A stretch of DNA of 64,000 nt from Aldehydirespirator sp965117015 (GCA_965117015.1 OZ220747.1:682001-746000); one strand, 5' to 3'. Shown: positions 26,046 to 34,387, numbered from the stretch's first letter. Translations and numbers: made by a program. Notes: a model not told the origin generated them from the sequence alone.

Positions 26046-26432
26046 ATGGGATCGAAGGCCGTCGAACCGGAGGGAATTGCTCCTCCCGCGGCGCGCTATG
26101 CCCACGCCGTCGTCACCACCGGGGCGGAGAAGTGGCTGCACACTTCGGGGATCGTGGCCACCCGGGCCGACGGGTCGATAGCCGATGACGTCGGCGGGCA
26201 GGCCCGCGACGTGTGGGGCAACATCTCGGCCATACTCGCCGAGGCCGGCATGGAGCCGAGCGACATCGTGTCGGTCATCACCTACGTGGTGCCGGGACAG
26301 GATCTCGCCCCGGTGATGGCCGAGCGAGACCGGTTCCTCGGCGGCCGCCTGGCCGCTTCCACGCTGCTGATCGTGCCTGAGCTGGCCCAGCCGGCCTGGA
26401 AGGTCGAGATCGCGGTCGTGGCGGCCCGCTGA
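26046..26432 (+). CDS. RidA family protein
   Basis: YjgF/YER057c/UK114-fold protein of 128 aa. RidA enzymes hydrolyse reactive enamine/imine intermediates or act in related catabolic steps. Family traits: AARYAHAVVTTGAEKWLHTSG, then AILAEAGMEPSDIVSVITYV and LLIVPELAQPAWKVEIAVVA. The arginine that binds the carboxylate in canonical RidA is not obvious in the VPELAQP segment, so this may be a divergent subgroup. Divergent from an LLM gene and alone on its strand. Confidence 0.82.
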   Translation: MGSKAVEPEGIAPPAARYAHAVVTTGAEKWLHTSGIVATRADGSIADDVGGQARDVWGNISAILAEAGMEPSDIVSVITYVVPGQDLAPVMAERDRFLGGRLAASTLLIVPELAQPAWKVEIAVVAAR

Positions 26433-26467
26433 CCGCGTCGCACCGCGGCCGGCTCGGCAACCCACGA

Positions 26468-26541
26468 TCAGGTGCCGACCGCCGCCCGTTCCGACCCAGC
26501 CCGCTCAGGCACCGACCGCGGCTAGCTCAGACCCAGCCCGT
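26468..26541. repeat. 37-bp tandem duplication at the 3' end of a flavodoxin-fold gene
   Basis: The unit 26505-26541, which on the minus strand encodes the gene's last residues RAGSELAAVGA and stop, is followed by a diverged copy at 26468-26504 that would encode RAGSERAAVGT and stop. The copies share CCGACC and CCGACCCAGCCCG/AGACCCAGCCCG blocks. The period of 37 puts the second copy out of frame with the gene. Confidence 0.8.
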
Positions 26542-27017
26542 TCAATGAAGGCCGTTATCTCCTGTGAGCTGTGCTGGTCCAACCCGTACAGAGCCACCCA
26601 GCGCAGCCGCGTCCCGGGAGCACAGAAGCGAGCGATCGTGCGTCGCAGCAACTGGCGCCCGGGCTCGCCCTGAAGCCAGTTCGTCCACTTGGGCGAGCCG
26701 TGAGTGGTGACCGCTATGAGATGCCTCACCGTGCGCAACGGCGATGTTGCGGGATCGGCAGCACCGTCGAGCCAGGCCGCGAGCTCGCGCTGCACCCACG
26801 AGAGCATCGGCGCGGGCAGGCCGCCCCACCAGGTCGGGTAGACGAGCACTAGACCCTCGGCGCCCGAGACGCTGACGCCGTCGATCCACTCTCCCTGCGT
26901 CAGCCGCACGAGCTCGACGGTGTGACCGGCCCGCTCCAGCGTCTCCACCACCCGGTCGCGGAGAGCCACGTTGAGGCACTCCTGTTGCGGGTGGGCGTGC
27001 AACACCACAAAGCGCAC
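26505..27017 (-). CDS. Flavodoxin-fold NAD(P)H dehydrogenase-like protein
   Basis: NAD(P)H:quinone oxidoreductase-like protein of the KefF/MdaB fold, 170 aa. It starts VRFVVLHAHPQQECLNVAL, has LVLVYPTWWGGLPAPMLSWVQR (flavin/substrate region near residues 62-83) and VTTHGSPKWTNW. It probably reduces quinones or related electrophiles with FMN/FAD, but this is inferred only from fold. GTG 27017 is preceded by TACCCT 6 nt upstream. The 3' end is tandemly duplicated (26468-26541). Confidence 0.78.
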   Translation of the reverse strand: MRFVVLHAHPQQECLNVALRDRVVETLERAGHTVELVRLTQGEWIDGVSVSGAEGLVLVYPTWWGGLPAPMLSWVQRELAAWLDGAADPATSPLRTVRHLIAVTTHGSPKWTNWLQGEPGRQLLRRTIARFCAPGTRLRWVALYGLDQHSSQEITAFIERAGSELAAVGA

Positions 27018-27023
27018 AGCCGG

Positions 27024-27056
27024 AGGGTACTGCGCCGGGCCGAGCCGTTCTAGAGT
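27024..27056. promoter_or_regulatory. Divergent leaderless promoter pair
   Basis: Minus strand: TACCCT (27024-27029) 6 nt before GTG 27017. Plus strand: TAGAGT (27051-27056) 7 nt before GTG 27064. The whole 46-bp gap holds two back-to-back -10 boxes and no room for ribosome sites. Confidence 0.45.
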
Positions 27057-27063
27057 TCTTGAC

Positions 27064-27630
27064 GTGGACCTGCGGGACTGGATAGTCGGAGACTTGAAGT
27101 CGCTTGGAGCCAAGCTGGACGGCGGCGTGCTGGGACGCATCCCCGCGGAGCGGCGCCGGGAGCGGGTCGACGGCGGGGGCATCGCGCCGGTCTACGTGTT
27201 GTGGCATCTGGCCCGGCATCACGACGTGGCTGTGAACGGTGTGCTGCGGGGGGTTGGAGCCGTGGTGGACGGCTGGGCCGGCCGCCTCGGCATCGACCGC
27301 GACCTGTGGCGGGGGCTGGCCGAGGGCGAGGACGCCGATCTGGTGGACGTCCTGGACCCCGAGGCCGTCGGCGGCTACACCCTGGCCGTGATCCAGTCGA
27401 CCGCCGACTGGCTCGACGATCGGGGCCTGCCGCCGATGGACGAGCGGCCCGATACTGCCTCGGCGCTGGCCGCCATCGGCACGCCGGAGGATCGCTTCGA
27501 CTGGCTATACGCCATGTGGGACGGCAAGCCGACCTCCTGGTTCCTCCAGTGGAGCGCGGTGGGGCACGGCATCAACCACCTGGGCGAGCTGGTGTCCATC
27601 CGCAACCGGATGGGCCTCAGTCCCTTCTAG
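27064..27630 (+). CDS. DinB-like four-helix protein
   Basis: DinB/maleylpyruvate-isomerase-like helical protein, 188 aa. Histidines that could form the family's metal site are in VLWHLARHHDVAVNG and in GHGINHLGELVSIRNRMG near the C-terminus. Such proteins bind a divalent metal and in some actinobacteria act as thiol-dependent transferases; no function is assigned here. The start is GTG 27064 (VDLRDWIVGDL) with a -10 box 7 nt upstream. Confidence 0.72.
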   Translation: MDLRDWIVGDLKSLGAKLDGGVLGRIPAERRRERVDGGGIAPVYVLWHLARHHDVAVNGVLRGVGAVVDGWAGRLGIDRDLWRGLAEGEDADLVDVLDPEAVGGYTLAVIQSTADWLDDRGLPPMDERPDTASALAAIGTPEDRFDWLYAMWDGKPTSWFLQWSAVGHGINHLGELVSIRNRMGLSPF

Positions 27631-27648
27631 AACTTCGACTGCCCGGTC

Positions 27649-28539
27649 TCACAGGCTCCGGTGGTCGGTGTCCTGGGAGGAATGCCATCGCAGCACCCGC
27701 CTCTCGACGGCGATCAGCAGCAGGACGAAGGCCACGCCGATGAAGGCCAGCACGAAGACGCTGCCCCACAGTTGCTCCACCAGCAGCCGGGACTGGGCGA
27801 CCCGAGCCGCGTTCCCGAGCCCTTCCCTGGAGTTGAAGAACTCACCGACAACCGCTCCCACCAGGGCCAGGCCAACGCAGATGCGGCCCGCGGCGAAGAG
27901 GTACGGCAGCGAATGGGGGATCCTGAGACGCCAGTAGATCTCCCAGCGGCTGGCATTCACCGATCGCAGCAGCTCGTGCGTCTCGCTGTCGATCGAACGC
28001 AGTCCAATGAGGGCGTTGGCCACGAACGGCACCCACGCGAACAGCATGGCGGTGAGGATCTTCGGCCAGGGCGAGAACCCGAACCACAGCAGGAAGATCG
28101 GCACCAGCACCGCCACCGGCGTCGACTGCATCAACACGATCACCGGCATCGTCGCCCGCTCCATGAACTGCGAGTGGGCCATCCAGGTGGCCACGAAGAG
28201 GGCCGCGAAGAAGGCGATCCAGAACCCCCAGAACGCCTCCTGGATGGTCACCAGCCCGTTCCGCGAGTAGAAGCCCGGATTCTCGACCACATGGATGATC
28301 ACTTCGGATGGCAGCGGCAGCGTGAGAGGTCGAAGGTTGCGGACCACGACGTATATCTCCCAGCCCACGAAGAAGGCGGTCAGACCGGCGAAGGGCGCCA
28401 CCAGGAGGGCGGCCCGCCGGACCGGCCGTCGGGGCGCCTCGGGCGGTTCCTCGACCGGGAGCTCCGGGTCGAGGCCCGGATCCCCGCCCCCTTGAGGGTC
28501 GGGCGAGCCCGGAACGGGCGACGCAGTCCAGCCCGTCAA
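27649..28539 (-). CDS. ABC transporter permease (NMT1/SsuC type)
   Basis: Inner-membrane permease, about 296 aa, with six hydrophobic segments. The cytoplasmic coupling loop is ELLRSVNASRWEIYWRLRIPHSLPYLFAAGRI, followed by LVGAVVGEFFNSREGLG, typical of the nitrate/sulfonate/thiamine-precursor family. The start is uncertain: TTG 28539 overlaps the ATPase stop (TTGA) and is chosen; TTG 28548 is also possible. The N-terminal 35 residues are rich in Pro, Gly and acidic residues. Convergent with the DinB-like gene. Confidence 0.85.
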   Translation of the reverse strand: MTGWTASPVPGSPDPQGGGDPGLDPELPVEEPPEAPRRPVRRAALLVAPFAGLTAFFVGWEIYVVVRNLRPLTLPLPSEVIIHVVENPGFYSRNGLVTIQEAFWGFWIAFFAALFVATWMAHSQFMERATMPVIVLMQSTPVAVLVPIFLLWFGFSPWPKILTAMLFAWVPFVANALIGLRSIDSETHELLRSVNASRWEIYWRLRIPHSLPYLFAAGRICVGLALVGAVVGEFFNSREGLGNAARVAQSRLLVEQLWGSVFVLAFIGVAFVLLLIAVERRVLRWHSSQDTDHRSL

Positions 28540-29339
28540 CTCGACCAACCCTGCCTGAGTGCAGCCCGGACCTCGCCCAGCACACGGTGATAGTCGTCGC
28601 TGTCCTCCACCTCGGCGTGGCGGGGCCTGGGCAGGCTCACGTCGATGACCTGGGTGATGCGCCCCGGCCTGGATCCCAGGACGGCCACACGGTCCGACAG
28701 CACGACCGCTTCGGGGATGGAGTGGGTCACGAACAGCACGGTGCTGCCGATCTGGCCCCACAGGTGGAGCAGCAGGTACCGCATGTCGGCCCGGGTGATC
28801 TCGTCGAGGGCCGAGAACGGCTCGTCCATCAACAGCACGGGCGCTCCCAGCGCGAAGGCGCGGGCGATGCTCACCCGTTGCTGGAGACCCCCGCTCAGCT
28901 CGCGGGGCAGCGAATCCAGGAAGGGGGTCAGCCCGATGTCGTCGAGCATGGCCAACTGGTCGTCGGTGGACATGCCCGGGTTGTCCTGCCGGCGGTTGAC
29001 GTCGGAGAGCAGCGAGACATTCCTGCGCACCGTTCGCCACGGCAGCAGGGCCGGGTGCTGCGGCACGAAGCCGTAGCGCTTCTGCCGGCGGGCCTCGGCG
29101 GGCGACTGGTTGTTCACGACGACGGACCCGCGGTCGGGTTCGAGGAGTCCGCCGGCCAGCCGCAGCATGGTCGACTTGCCGCAGCCCGAGGGCCCGATGA
29201 GGCTGACGAACTCCGACTGGCGCACATCCAGACTGATCCGCGACAGGGCGTGGACCAGACGGTCCTTGCGCCTGAACCACTTCGACACGGCTTCGAAGCT
29301 GATGGCCGCATCGGTCGCGGTGTCTGCCCTGCTCACCAC
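28536..29339 (-). CDS. ABC transporter ATP-binding protein (NMT1/SsuB type)
   Basis: ATPase of the nitrate/sulfonate/taurine-type importer. Walker A GPSGCGKST, Q-loop FVPQHPALLPWRTV, signature LSGGLQQR, Walker B VLLMDEPFSALD and H-loop FVTHSIPEA are all present. The start is uncertain: GTG 29339 or 29336 (VVSRADTATD) gives the usual length before the first strand; TTG 29420 would add 27 atypical residues but shorten the gap to the upstream gene. Confidence 0.9.
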   Translation of the reverse strand: MVSRADTATDAAISFEAVSKWFRRKDRLVHALSRISLDVRQSEFVSLIGPSGCGKSTMLRLAGGLLEPDRGSVVVNNQSPAEARRQKRYGFVPQHPALLPWRTVRRNVSLLSDVNRRQDNPGMSTDDQLAMLDDIGLTPFLDSLPRELSGGLQQRVSIARAFALGAPVLLMDEPFSALDEITRADMRYLLLHLWGQIGSTVLFVTHSIPEAVVLSDRVAVLGSRPGRITQVIDVSLPRPRHAEVEDSDDYHRVLGEVRAALRQGWSS

Positions 29340-29432
29340 GCCCCCAATGCCGATTCGTTCGCCTAGTCGCTCGGCCTGTGTGGGCGATCCGCCGGTCTCA
29401 CGGGACCAGTGGGTTGTCAAGCCCGGGCCGCC

Positions 29433-30530
29433 TCATCGCGCCGGCCAGATCAGTTCGGTGCCGTCGTAGACGCTGGCCGCGATGTCGGCGTTTACCATCG
29501 ACCGCCAGTCCGGCATCTCCTCGAACACGCCGACCTGGGTGAGCGCGTCGATCTCGGCGCCGAGCAGGTCGAGATCGGGAATGCCCCGACCGGTCCCGGC
29601 CGGGGCCAGGTCCGCGATCAGCCCCGATTCGACGCTCCAGCGATAACGCTCCGCCTCCTTCGCGAAGTACATCGGATTGCCGGCCGCGTCTATCAACTCG
29701 AAGGCGTTGTCCACCGCTTCGTCCGGGTTGGCGGCCGCGAAGTCCTGGGCCTTGATCAGGGCACGCACCACGTCGGCCACCAAGTCGGGGTGCTCGTCGA
29801 TCATGGCCTGGGTGGTGAAGTTGATCCCGAAGCTCGACGGCACGTCGAGGTCCAGGGGGTCGAGCACCGTGAAGGGCACACCGGCCGATGCGAGGATGTT
29901 CGGCTCGTTGGACTTGTAGACGGGCAGCGCGTCGATGCCGAGCTCGAGATGCTGGATCGGGTCGAAGCCATCGAGGAGGATCTCCTCGAAGCAGCCGCGG
30001 TCGATTCCCGACATGGCCACCGACGTCTGCAACGAGTAGGGAAGGTCGCCCTTGATCCCGACGACGCTGCCGCACAGTTCGGAGAAGTCGGTGATCTGGC
30101 TGCCCTCCGGGAGCACGATCGCCTCGATGGCGGTGCGCCCCCAGTGCAGCAGCGCCACCAGGTCGCCCTCGCCAGCGACGTTGTTGTTCACCAATTCGCC
30201 GAACGACCCGGAGTTGCCGAACTGGGCCTGGCCCTCGATGACCAGCGCGCTGCTCGCCGGCGCGAAGCCGGGCTGAACCTCGAAGTCGATGCACAGCTCG
30301 TCGAAGTAGCCCTGAGCATCGGCGACTATGGCGTCGATGATTCCCGCCGAGGCGGCGAAGTCGAAGCCGGTTACGAAGGTGATCGGTCCGGCGGCTCGGT
30401 TGGCCTCGCATCGTGCCGATGCCACGCCGTCGTCGGCGCTGTCACCGCTGCAAGCGGCAGCCACCAGAACCAGCACCGCCACCAGGGGCAGGACGCGCAT
30501 CATCGTCCGGTTCGACTTGAAATCTCTCAT
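29433..30530 (-). CDS. ABC transporter substrate-binding lipoprotein (NMT1/THI5-like)
   Basis: Extracellular lipoprotein of 365 aa. The signal peptide ends VLVLVAAAC with lipid-anchored Cys27. The NMT1/SsuA-type domain follows: AGIIDAIVADAQGYFDELCID, EGQAQFGNSGSF, SVVGIKGDLPYSLQTSVAM. The family imports small organics such as sulfonates, nitrate or thiamine precursors; no residue here identifies the ligand. The start has a good ribosome site, GGGAGG. A plausible promoter (TTGGAA, 17 bp, CAGAAT) and a small leader hairpin lie upstream. Confidence 0.87.
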   Translation of the reverse strand: MRDFKSNRTMMRVLPLVAVLVLVAAACSGDSADDGVASARCEANRAAGPITFVTGFDFAASAGIIDAIVADAQGYFDELCIDFEVQPGFAPASSALVIEGQAQFGNSGSFGELVNNNVAGEGDLVALLHWGRTAIEAIVLPEGSQITDFSELCGSVVGIKGDLPYSLQTSVAMSGIDRGCFEEILLDGFDPIQHLELGIDALPVYKSNEPNILASAGVPFTVLDPLDLDVPSSFGINFTTQAMIDEHPDLVADVVRALIKAQDFAAANPDEAVDNAFELIDAAGNPMYFAKEAERYRWSVESGLIADLAPAGTGRGIPDLDLLGAEIDALTQVGVFEEMPDWRSMVNADIAASVYDGTELIWPAR

Positions 30531-30556
30531 AGCGCCCTCCCGTCAGTTCCAGTCCC

Positions 30557-30619
30557 GCAGGCGGATGCCTGCCGCAGTGGCGCACTTGCGATTCTGCCAC
30601 CGGAGGATTCCCATTCCAA
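30557..30619 (-). promoter_or_regulatory. Promoter and leader hairpin of the NMT1-type ABC operon
   Basis: On the minus strand, TTGGAA (30614-30619), 17 bp, CAGAAT (30591-30596) resembles a -35/-10 pair. Downstream in the leader, GCAGGC (30557-30562) and GCCTGC (30567-30572) form a perfect 6-bp stem with loop GGAT. I see no known riboswitch fold. Confidence 0.4.
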
Positions 30620-30651
30620 GGCCGACCACTCCCCGGCGAGGAGTCGAGACA

Positions 30652-30657
30652 TACGAT
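30652..30657 (+). promoter_or_regulatory. Putative leaderless -10 for the lipoprotein-creatininase pair
   Basis: TACGAT, 6 nt before ATG 30664, in the 133-bp region shared with the divergent ABC operon. Confidence 0.4.
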
Positions 30658-30663
30658 GGCACC

Positions 30664-32139
30664 ATGCGTCGGTGCCTCATCGCAGGGGTCGCGGCGTGCG
30701 CCTTGGTCATCGCCGCAGCCTGCTCGACCGGGCCCAGCCGCAGTTCGGTGCCGGCCCCAGCCGACTGGGCGTCGGAGGCCGAGACTGATCCGCTGGCCGG
30801 GGACACGAGCTTCACGGCACCACCCGCCGCACTCCTACCGTCCGCAGAGCCTGCTCCCGCCGAGGAAGGCCCGGCGGAGGCGGCCGCCGACGGGGAGGGA
30901 TCCACTGACGGGTCCCTCTACGGCGGTCTGATAGCTGCCGCAGGCCCGCTCGGCCTGCGGCTCCTGGAACCGAGCGGCGAGGTCGTGGGCCTGCTGAGCC
31001 CCGACGACATCGTCACCCAGCCCACATGGTCGCGCGACGGTCTCCGTCTGGCTGCGACCCTCATCGATCCGGCCACCGGAGTCTCCCAGGTCGCCGTGGT
31101 CGATATCACCACCGGCGACATCGTCACCACGACCACCAGCAGGCCCTACTTCTTCTACTCCTGGAGCCATGACGGCTCGCGGCTGGTCGCATTGGGGCCG
31201 AGTCAGACGGGCGGCACCGCGGCCTTCATACTGGACGAGTCCGGCGCGCCCGCCTCGGACGTGTGGCTCTCGGGCCAGAGCATCTACGTCGCGTGGGAGC
31301 CCGGCGGACACCGGCTGCTGGTGCACGCCGGGCACCAGCTGATGCTCGTCAACGACGTCGACTCGCCTCGCGATCACAGCGACTACGGCTTAGTCGGCGT
31401 TGACTTCCTGGCTCCGGCCTGGGTGCCGGGGACTCAGGACTTCCTCTATGTGGACTCCTATGGACAGGCGCCAGCCGACGCCGGGGAGCAGGAACTCTTG
31501 GACCGGAGGTCCAGCACCGACCCGCAACTGCTGCGCCGCAGCGCTGACACCGGCGAGATCACCGATCTCGGACCCGCCGGCCTGTACACGATGCTGGCAG
31601 TCCACCCGTCTGGAGACCGCGCCGCCGTCTCAGCGGCCTCACACAAGCGGCCGGCCCCTGCGGGCGATAGCTCCGAGACAGTCTCGATCTCGCCGACCGG
31701 GACGGAGACCGGCGTTCCGGCCGGCTCCGTGCAGATCGTGGACCTCGCCACCGCCGAGCGCCTCACCGTCCTCGACAGGATCGGGCTCTGGCTCGAGTGG
31801 AGCCCGGACGGTCGCCACCTGCTGATCGCGGCCGACACGGACGACCCCAGCAGCATCGGAATGTCCTGGCACATCTGGGACGGGCAACAGTCCTACGAAC
31901 TGGCCCGGTTCGCCCCGACCGAGACCTTCTTCCGGGACTACCTGTGGTTCGCGGACCAGTACAACGAGACGCCGCGCCTCTGGTCGCCCGACAGCGACGC
32001 GATCACCTTCGGCGCCAACACCGTCGACGGCGACATCACTGCGGTTGCTCGTCTCAGCAGTGCCGGCGCCATGACGAGCCTCGGGCCCTCCGACGTGTCC
32101 TTCTGGAGTCCACCCCGGCCGGACGGCGGGCTACCGTGA
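30664..32139 (+). CDS. TolB-like beta-propeller lipoprotein
   Basis: Secreted lipoprotein of 491 aa. The signal peptide MRRCLIAGVAACALVIAAAC places the lipid anchor at Cys20. An Ala/Pro/Glu-rich linker (about 25-80) leads to WD40/TolB-like blades marked by repeated TWSRDG, YSWSHDG, LEWSPDG and LWSPDS. A surface-anchored propeller for protein or ligand binding is likely; no catalytic motif is seen. The stop overlaps the GTG of the creatininase-family gene, suggesting linked expression. Confidence 0.78.
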   Translation: MRRCLIAGVAACALVIAAACSTGPSRSSVPAPADWASEAETDPLAGDTSFTAPPAALLPSAEPAPAEEGPAEAAADGEGSTDGSLYGGLIAAAGPLGLRLLEPSGEVVGLLSPDDIVTQPTWSRDGLRLAATLIDPATGVSQVAVVDITTGDIVTTTTSRPYFFYSWSHDGSRLVALGPSQTGGTAAFILDESGAPASDVWLSGQSIYVAWEPGGHRLLVHAGHQLMLVNDVDSPRDHSDYGLVGVDFLAPAWVPGTQDFLYVDSYGQAPADAGEQELLDRRSSTDPQLLRRSADTGEITDLGPAGLYTMLAVHPSGDRAAVSAASHKRPAPAGDSSETVSISPTGTETGVPAGSVQIVDLATAERLTVLDRIGLWLEWSPDGRHLLIAADTDDPSSIGMSWHIWDGQQSYELARFAPTETFFRDYLWFADQYNETPRLWSPDSDAITFGANTVDGDITAVARLSSAGAMTSLGPSDVSFWSPPRPDGGLP

Positions 32140-32933
32140 CATCCATGCCCAACGCACGCAGCCGTCATCTCGAGGATCTCAGCGGTCCGGAAATCGCGGA
32201 ACGGATAACCGAATCGTCGGTGATCGTGCAGCCCATCGGCGCGGTGGAGCAGCACGGCCCGCACCTGCCGCTGGCCGTCGACCACGTGATCGCCCACGAA
32301 TCCGCCGCCGCGCTGGTCGCGGAGCACGGCGACGCCTACGACCTGTGGCTGCTGCCCACCCTGTCGGTGTCGAAGTCCAACGAGCACGCGTGGTCGCCGG
32401 GAACTCTGTGGCTGTCGGCGGAGACGCTGCTGGCGGTGCTGCGCGACATCGGCCGCAGCGTCGCCACCACCGCGGCCCGCCGCCTCGTGTTCCTCAACGG
32501 CCACGGCGGCAACTCGGCCCTGCTCAACGTGGCCTGCCGCGAGATCCGCTTGCAGCACGGGCTGATGACGTTCCTCGTGCACCCGTTCGTGCCCGCCGAC
32601 CACGGCGGCACGTCACCTTCCGCGGAGATGGGCATGGGCATCCACGGCGGGCACCGCGAGACGTCGGTGTTCATGCACCTGAGGCCCCATCTGGTTCACC
32701 TGGAGAAGGCGGACCGGGCCGTTCCCGAGGGTCTGGCCCAGAACCGGCATGTGCGCTTCGGGGGCCTGGCGTCGTTCGGCTGGCTGTCGAACGACTTCGG
32801 ACCGGACGGCCACATCGGCGACCCGACCGGTGCCAACGCCGAGGAGGGCAAGCTGCTGTTCGAGACCGCAGTCTCCCTGCTCGGTGAGCAGATGGCCGAG
32901 ATCGCCACCTTCGACTTCGGTCAGACGACCTAG
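32136..32933 (+). CDS. Creatininase-family amidohydrolase
   Basis: Zinc-dependent cyclic-amide hydrolase fold, 265 aa. Metal ligands are visible in GAVEQHGPHLPLAVDH (Glu, His, Asp) and FLNGHGGNSALL, plus Glu in GIHGGHRETSVFM. The family includes creatininase, formamide hydrolases of cofactor synthesis and MftE; no mycofactocin genes are near, so the substrate is open. GTG 32136 overlaps the lipoprotein stop; ATG 32145 is an alternative. A cluster of hairpins follows the stop. Confidence 0.82.
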   Translation: MTSMPNARSRHLEDLSGPEIAERITESSVIVQPIGAVEQHGPHLPLAVDHVIAHESAAALVAEHGDAYDLWLLPTLSVSKSNEHAWSPGTLWLSAETLLAVLRDIGRSVATTAARRLVFLNGHGGNSALLNVACREIRLQHGLMTFLVHPFVPADHGGTSPSAEMGMGIHGGHRETSVFMHLRPHLVHLEKADRAVPEGLAQNRHVRFGGLASFGWLSNDFGPDGHIGDPTGANAEEGKLLFETAVSLLGEQMAEIATFDFGQTT

Positions 32934-32937
32934 GACT

Positions 32938-33016
32938 CCTCCCGCGGGCCGGTCGCGGGAGGGACCGGGGCGAGAACCCCGGTCCCCCTCTAGAGCCTGG
33001 GGACGAGCCCCGGCTC
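32938..33016. terminator. Bidirectional terminator: three successive hairpins
   Basis: Between convergent genes: a 9-bp stem 32938-32946/32954-32962; a perfect 10-bp stem GGGACCGGGG/CCCCGGTCCC (32961-32970/32977-32986) with loop CGAGAA; and GAGCC..GGGG/CCCC..GGCTC (32993-33002/33008-33016). No T-tract, as is usual in high-GC actinobacteria. Confidence 0.7.
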
Positions 33017-33038
33017 AGCTATTCCGCTGGACGCTGCG

Positions 33039-34328
33039 CTAGGACGGGATCCAGGCGCCCCAGGTGGCCTCGTTGGCCGCGATCCAGTCGGCGGCGGCCT
33101 CCTCGACGCTCTTGCCGTCGTTGTCGATCGCACCCAGCATCGACACCTGGTCGGCGGTGCTGTAGTTGAAGTTGTGCAGGAACTCCCACGCCGCGGGAGC
33201 GCCGTCTTCGAGTCCTGCCCACACGATCTTGAACAGATTGTCCGGCGGGTAGTACTTGTTCCCGTCGGGATCCAGTGGGAGCTCCAGCTCGACGAGATCG
33301 AAGCTGCTGAACGCCACATGCGGTGTCCAGAAGTACGCCAGCACTGCATCATCGCGCGCAAAGGCCGCATCGAAGGAGGCCAGCAGCGCCTCCTCGGAGC
33401 CGGCGTACACGAGTTCAAGGTGCAGTCCGAAGTCGTCGATGAGGTCCTGCTCGAAGGACACCCAGCTCGGATCACCGTGCAGGATCTGCCCCAGATCGCC
33501 CGTCTCTGCGGTGGCGAACAAGGCGGCCAGCGCGGGATCGGTGAACCCTTCCGCGCTGGCCAGCGCGGGATTCTCGTCGATCATGTAGCCGGGCAGGTAC
33601 CAGCCGATCTGGCCGACGGGACCGAGCAGGCCGGCGTCCACGACGTTGCCGTCCGGGTTGTCGATGAAATCGGCCCGGTTCTGGGCGTGGCCCGAGGGCC
33701 ACACCTCGAGCGACGCATGCAAGTCGCCGGTGTTGATGGCCGCCCACTGGGCGTTCTCGTCCAGGTCGGTGATCTCCACGTCGTAGCCGATGTGCTCCAG
33801 GAGCTGGGCGGCGACCTGGATGTTGGCGGCCGAGCCGTTCCACGGGTTGGCGATCAGCTGGATGGTGGTGATCTCGCCGAGATCGGGACCGGCCATCTCC
33901 TCCTCGGCGGCCATCAGGGCCTCCTCGGCCTCAGCAGCAGCCGCAGCCGCAGCCGCAGCCTCCGCTGCCGCCTCGTCGGCAGCCGCCTCAGCAGCCGCGA
34001 GCTCGGCCTCGAGATCTGCCACGACAGCCGGGTCTACACCCCCTTCGGTTTCGGCCATCGCAGCCTCGAGGGCCGCCTCAGCCTCAGCAGCAGCAGCCGC
34101 AGCCGCGTCCGCGTCGGCGGCAGCCTCAGCCGCTTCAGCCTCAGCAGCAGCCGCGTCGGCCTGCGCGGCGGCCGCCTCAGCAGCAGCCGCGTCGGCGTCG
34201 GCCTGCGCCTGCGCCAGAGCAGCGGCGTCCGCCGCGCTCGTGTCTTCGGCGTCGTCCTCGCCGCAGGCTGCAGCCAGAAGGCCGAACACGGAAAGCACCG
34301 CGATCAGCTTCCATAGCGATCTGGTCAT
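33039..34328 (-). CDS. Glycine betaine/carnitine-type binding lipoprotein with Ala-rich stalk
   Basis: 429-aa OpuAC-type substrate-binding protein. The signal peptide ends FGLLAAAC (lipid anchor Cys22). Residues about 31-146 are an Ala/Glu/Asp helix-forming segment with one break (TEGGVDP, 94-100), predicted to form a stalk or coiled coil. The ligand domain follows (LIANPWNGSAANIQVAAQLL, ASLEVWPSGHAQN, GPVGQIGWYLPGYM), with tryptophans that could form the quaternary-ammonium cage. It is divergent from proV and the double permease. The stalk is unusual for this family. A good ribosome site GGAGGG precedes ATG. Confidence 0.88.
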   Translation of the reverse strand: MTRSLWKLIAVLSVFGLLAAACGEDDAEDTSAADAAALAQAQADADAAAAEAAAAQADAAAAEAEAAEAAADADAAAAAAAEAEAALEAAMAETEGGVDPAVVADLEAELAAAEAAADEAAAEAAAAAAAAAEAEEALMAAEEEMAGPDLGEITTIQLIANPWNGSAANIQVAAQLLEHIGYDVEITDLDENAQWAAINTGDLHASLEVWPSGHAQNRADFIDNPDGNVVDAGLLGPVGQIGWYLPGYMIDENPALASAEGFTDPALAALFATAETGDLGQILHGDPSWVSFEQDLIDDFGLHLELVYAGSEEALLASFDAAFARDDAVLAYFWTPHVAFSSFDLVELELPLDPDGNKYYPPDNLFKIVWAGLEDGAPAAWEFLHNFNYSTADQVSMLGAIDNDGKSVEEAAADWIAANEATWGAWIPS

Positions 34329-34387
34329 TAAGGGTCCCTCCAGTTATGTCGGTTGCCGCTACAAGCGCGGCCGAACTGAGAGCGCCA

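Noticed and set aside
27649..29280. A 543-residue fusion of permease and upstream region
   Set aside because: The N-terminal half is the shifted frame of the ATPase gene; permease homology begins only near 28539.
33920..34230. GCN triplet run as a microsatellite or CRISPR-like repeat
   Set aside because: Period three, no spacers, and it encodes the Ala/Glu stalk of the betaine-binding protein in frame.
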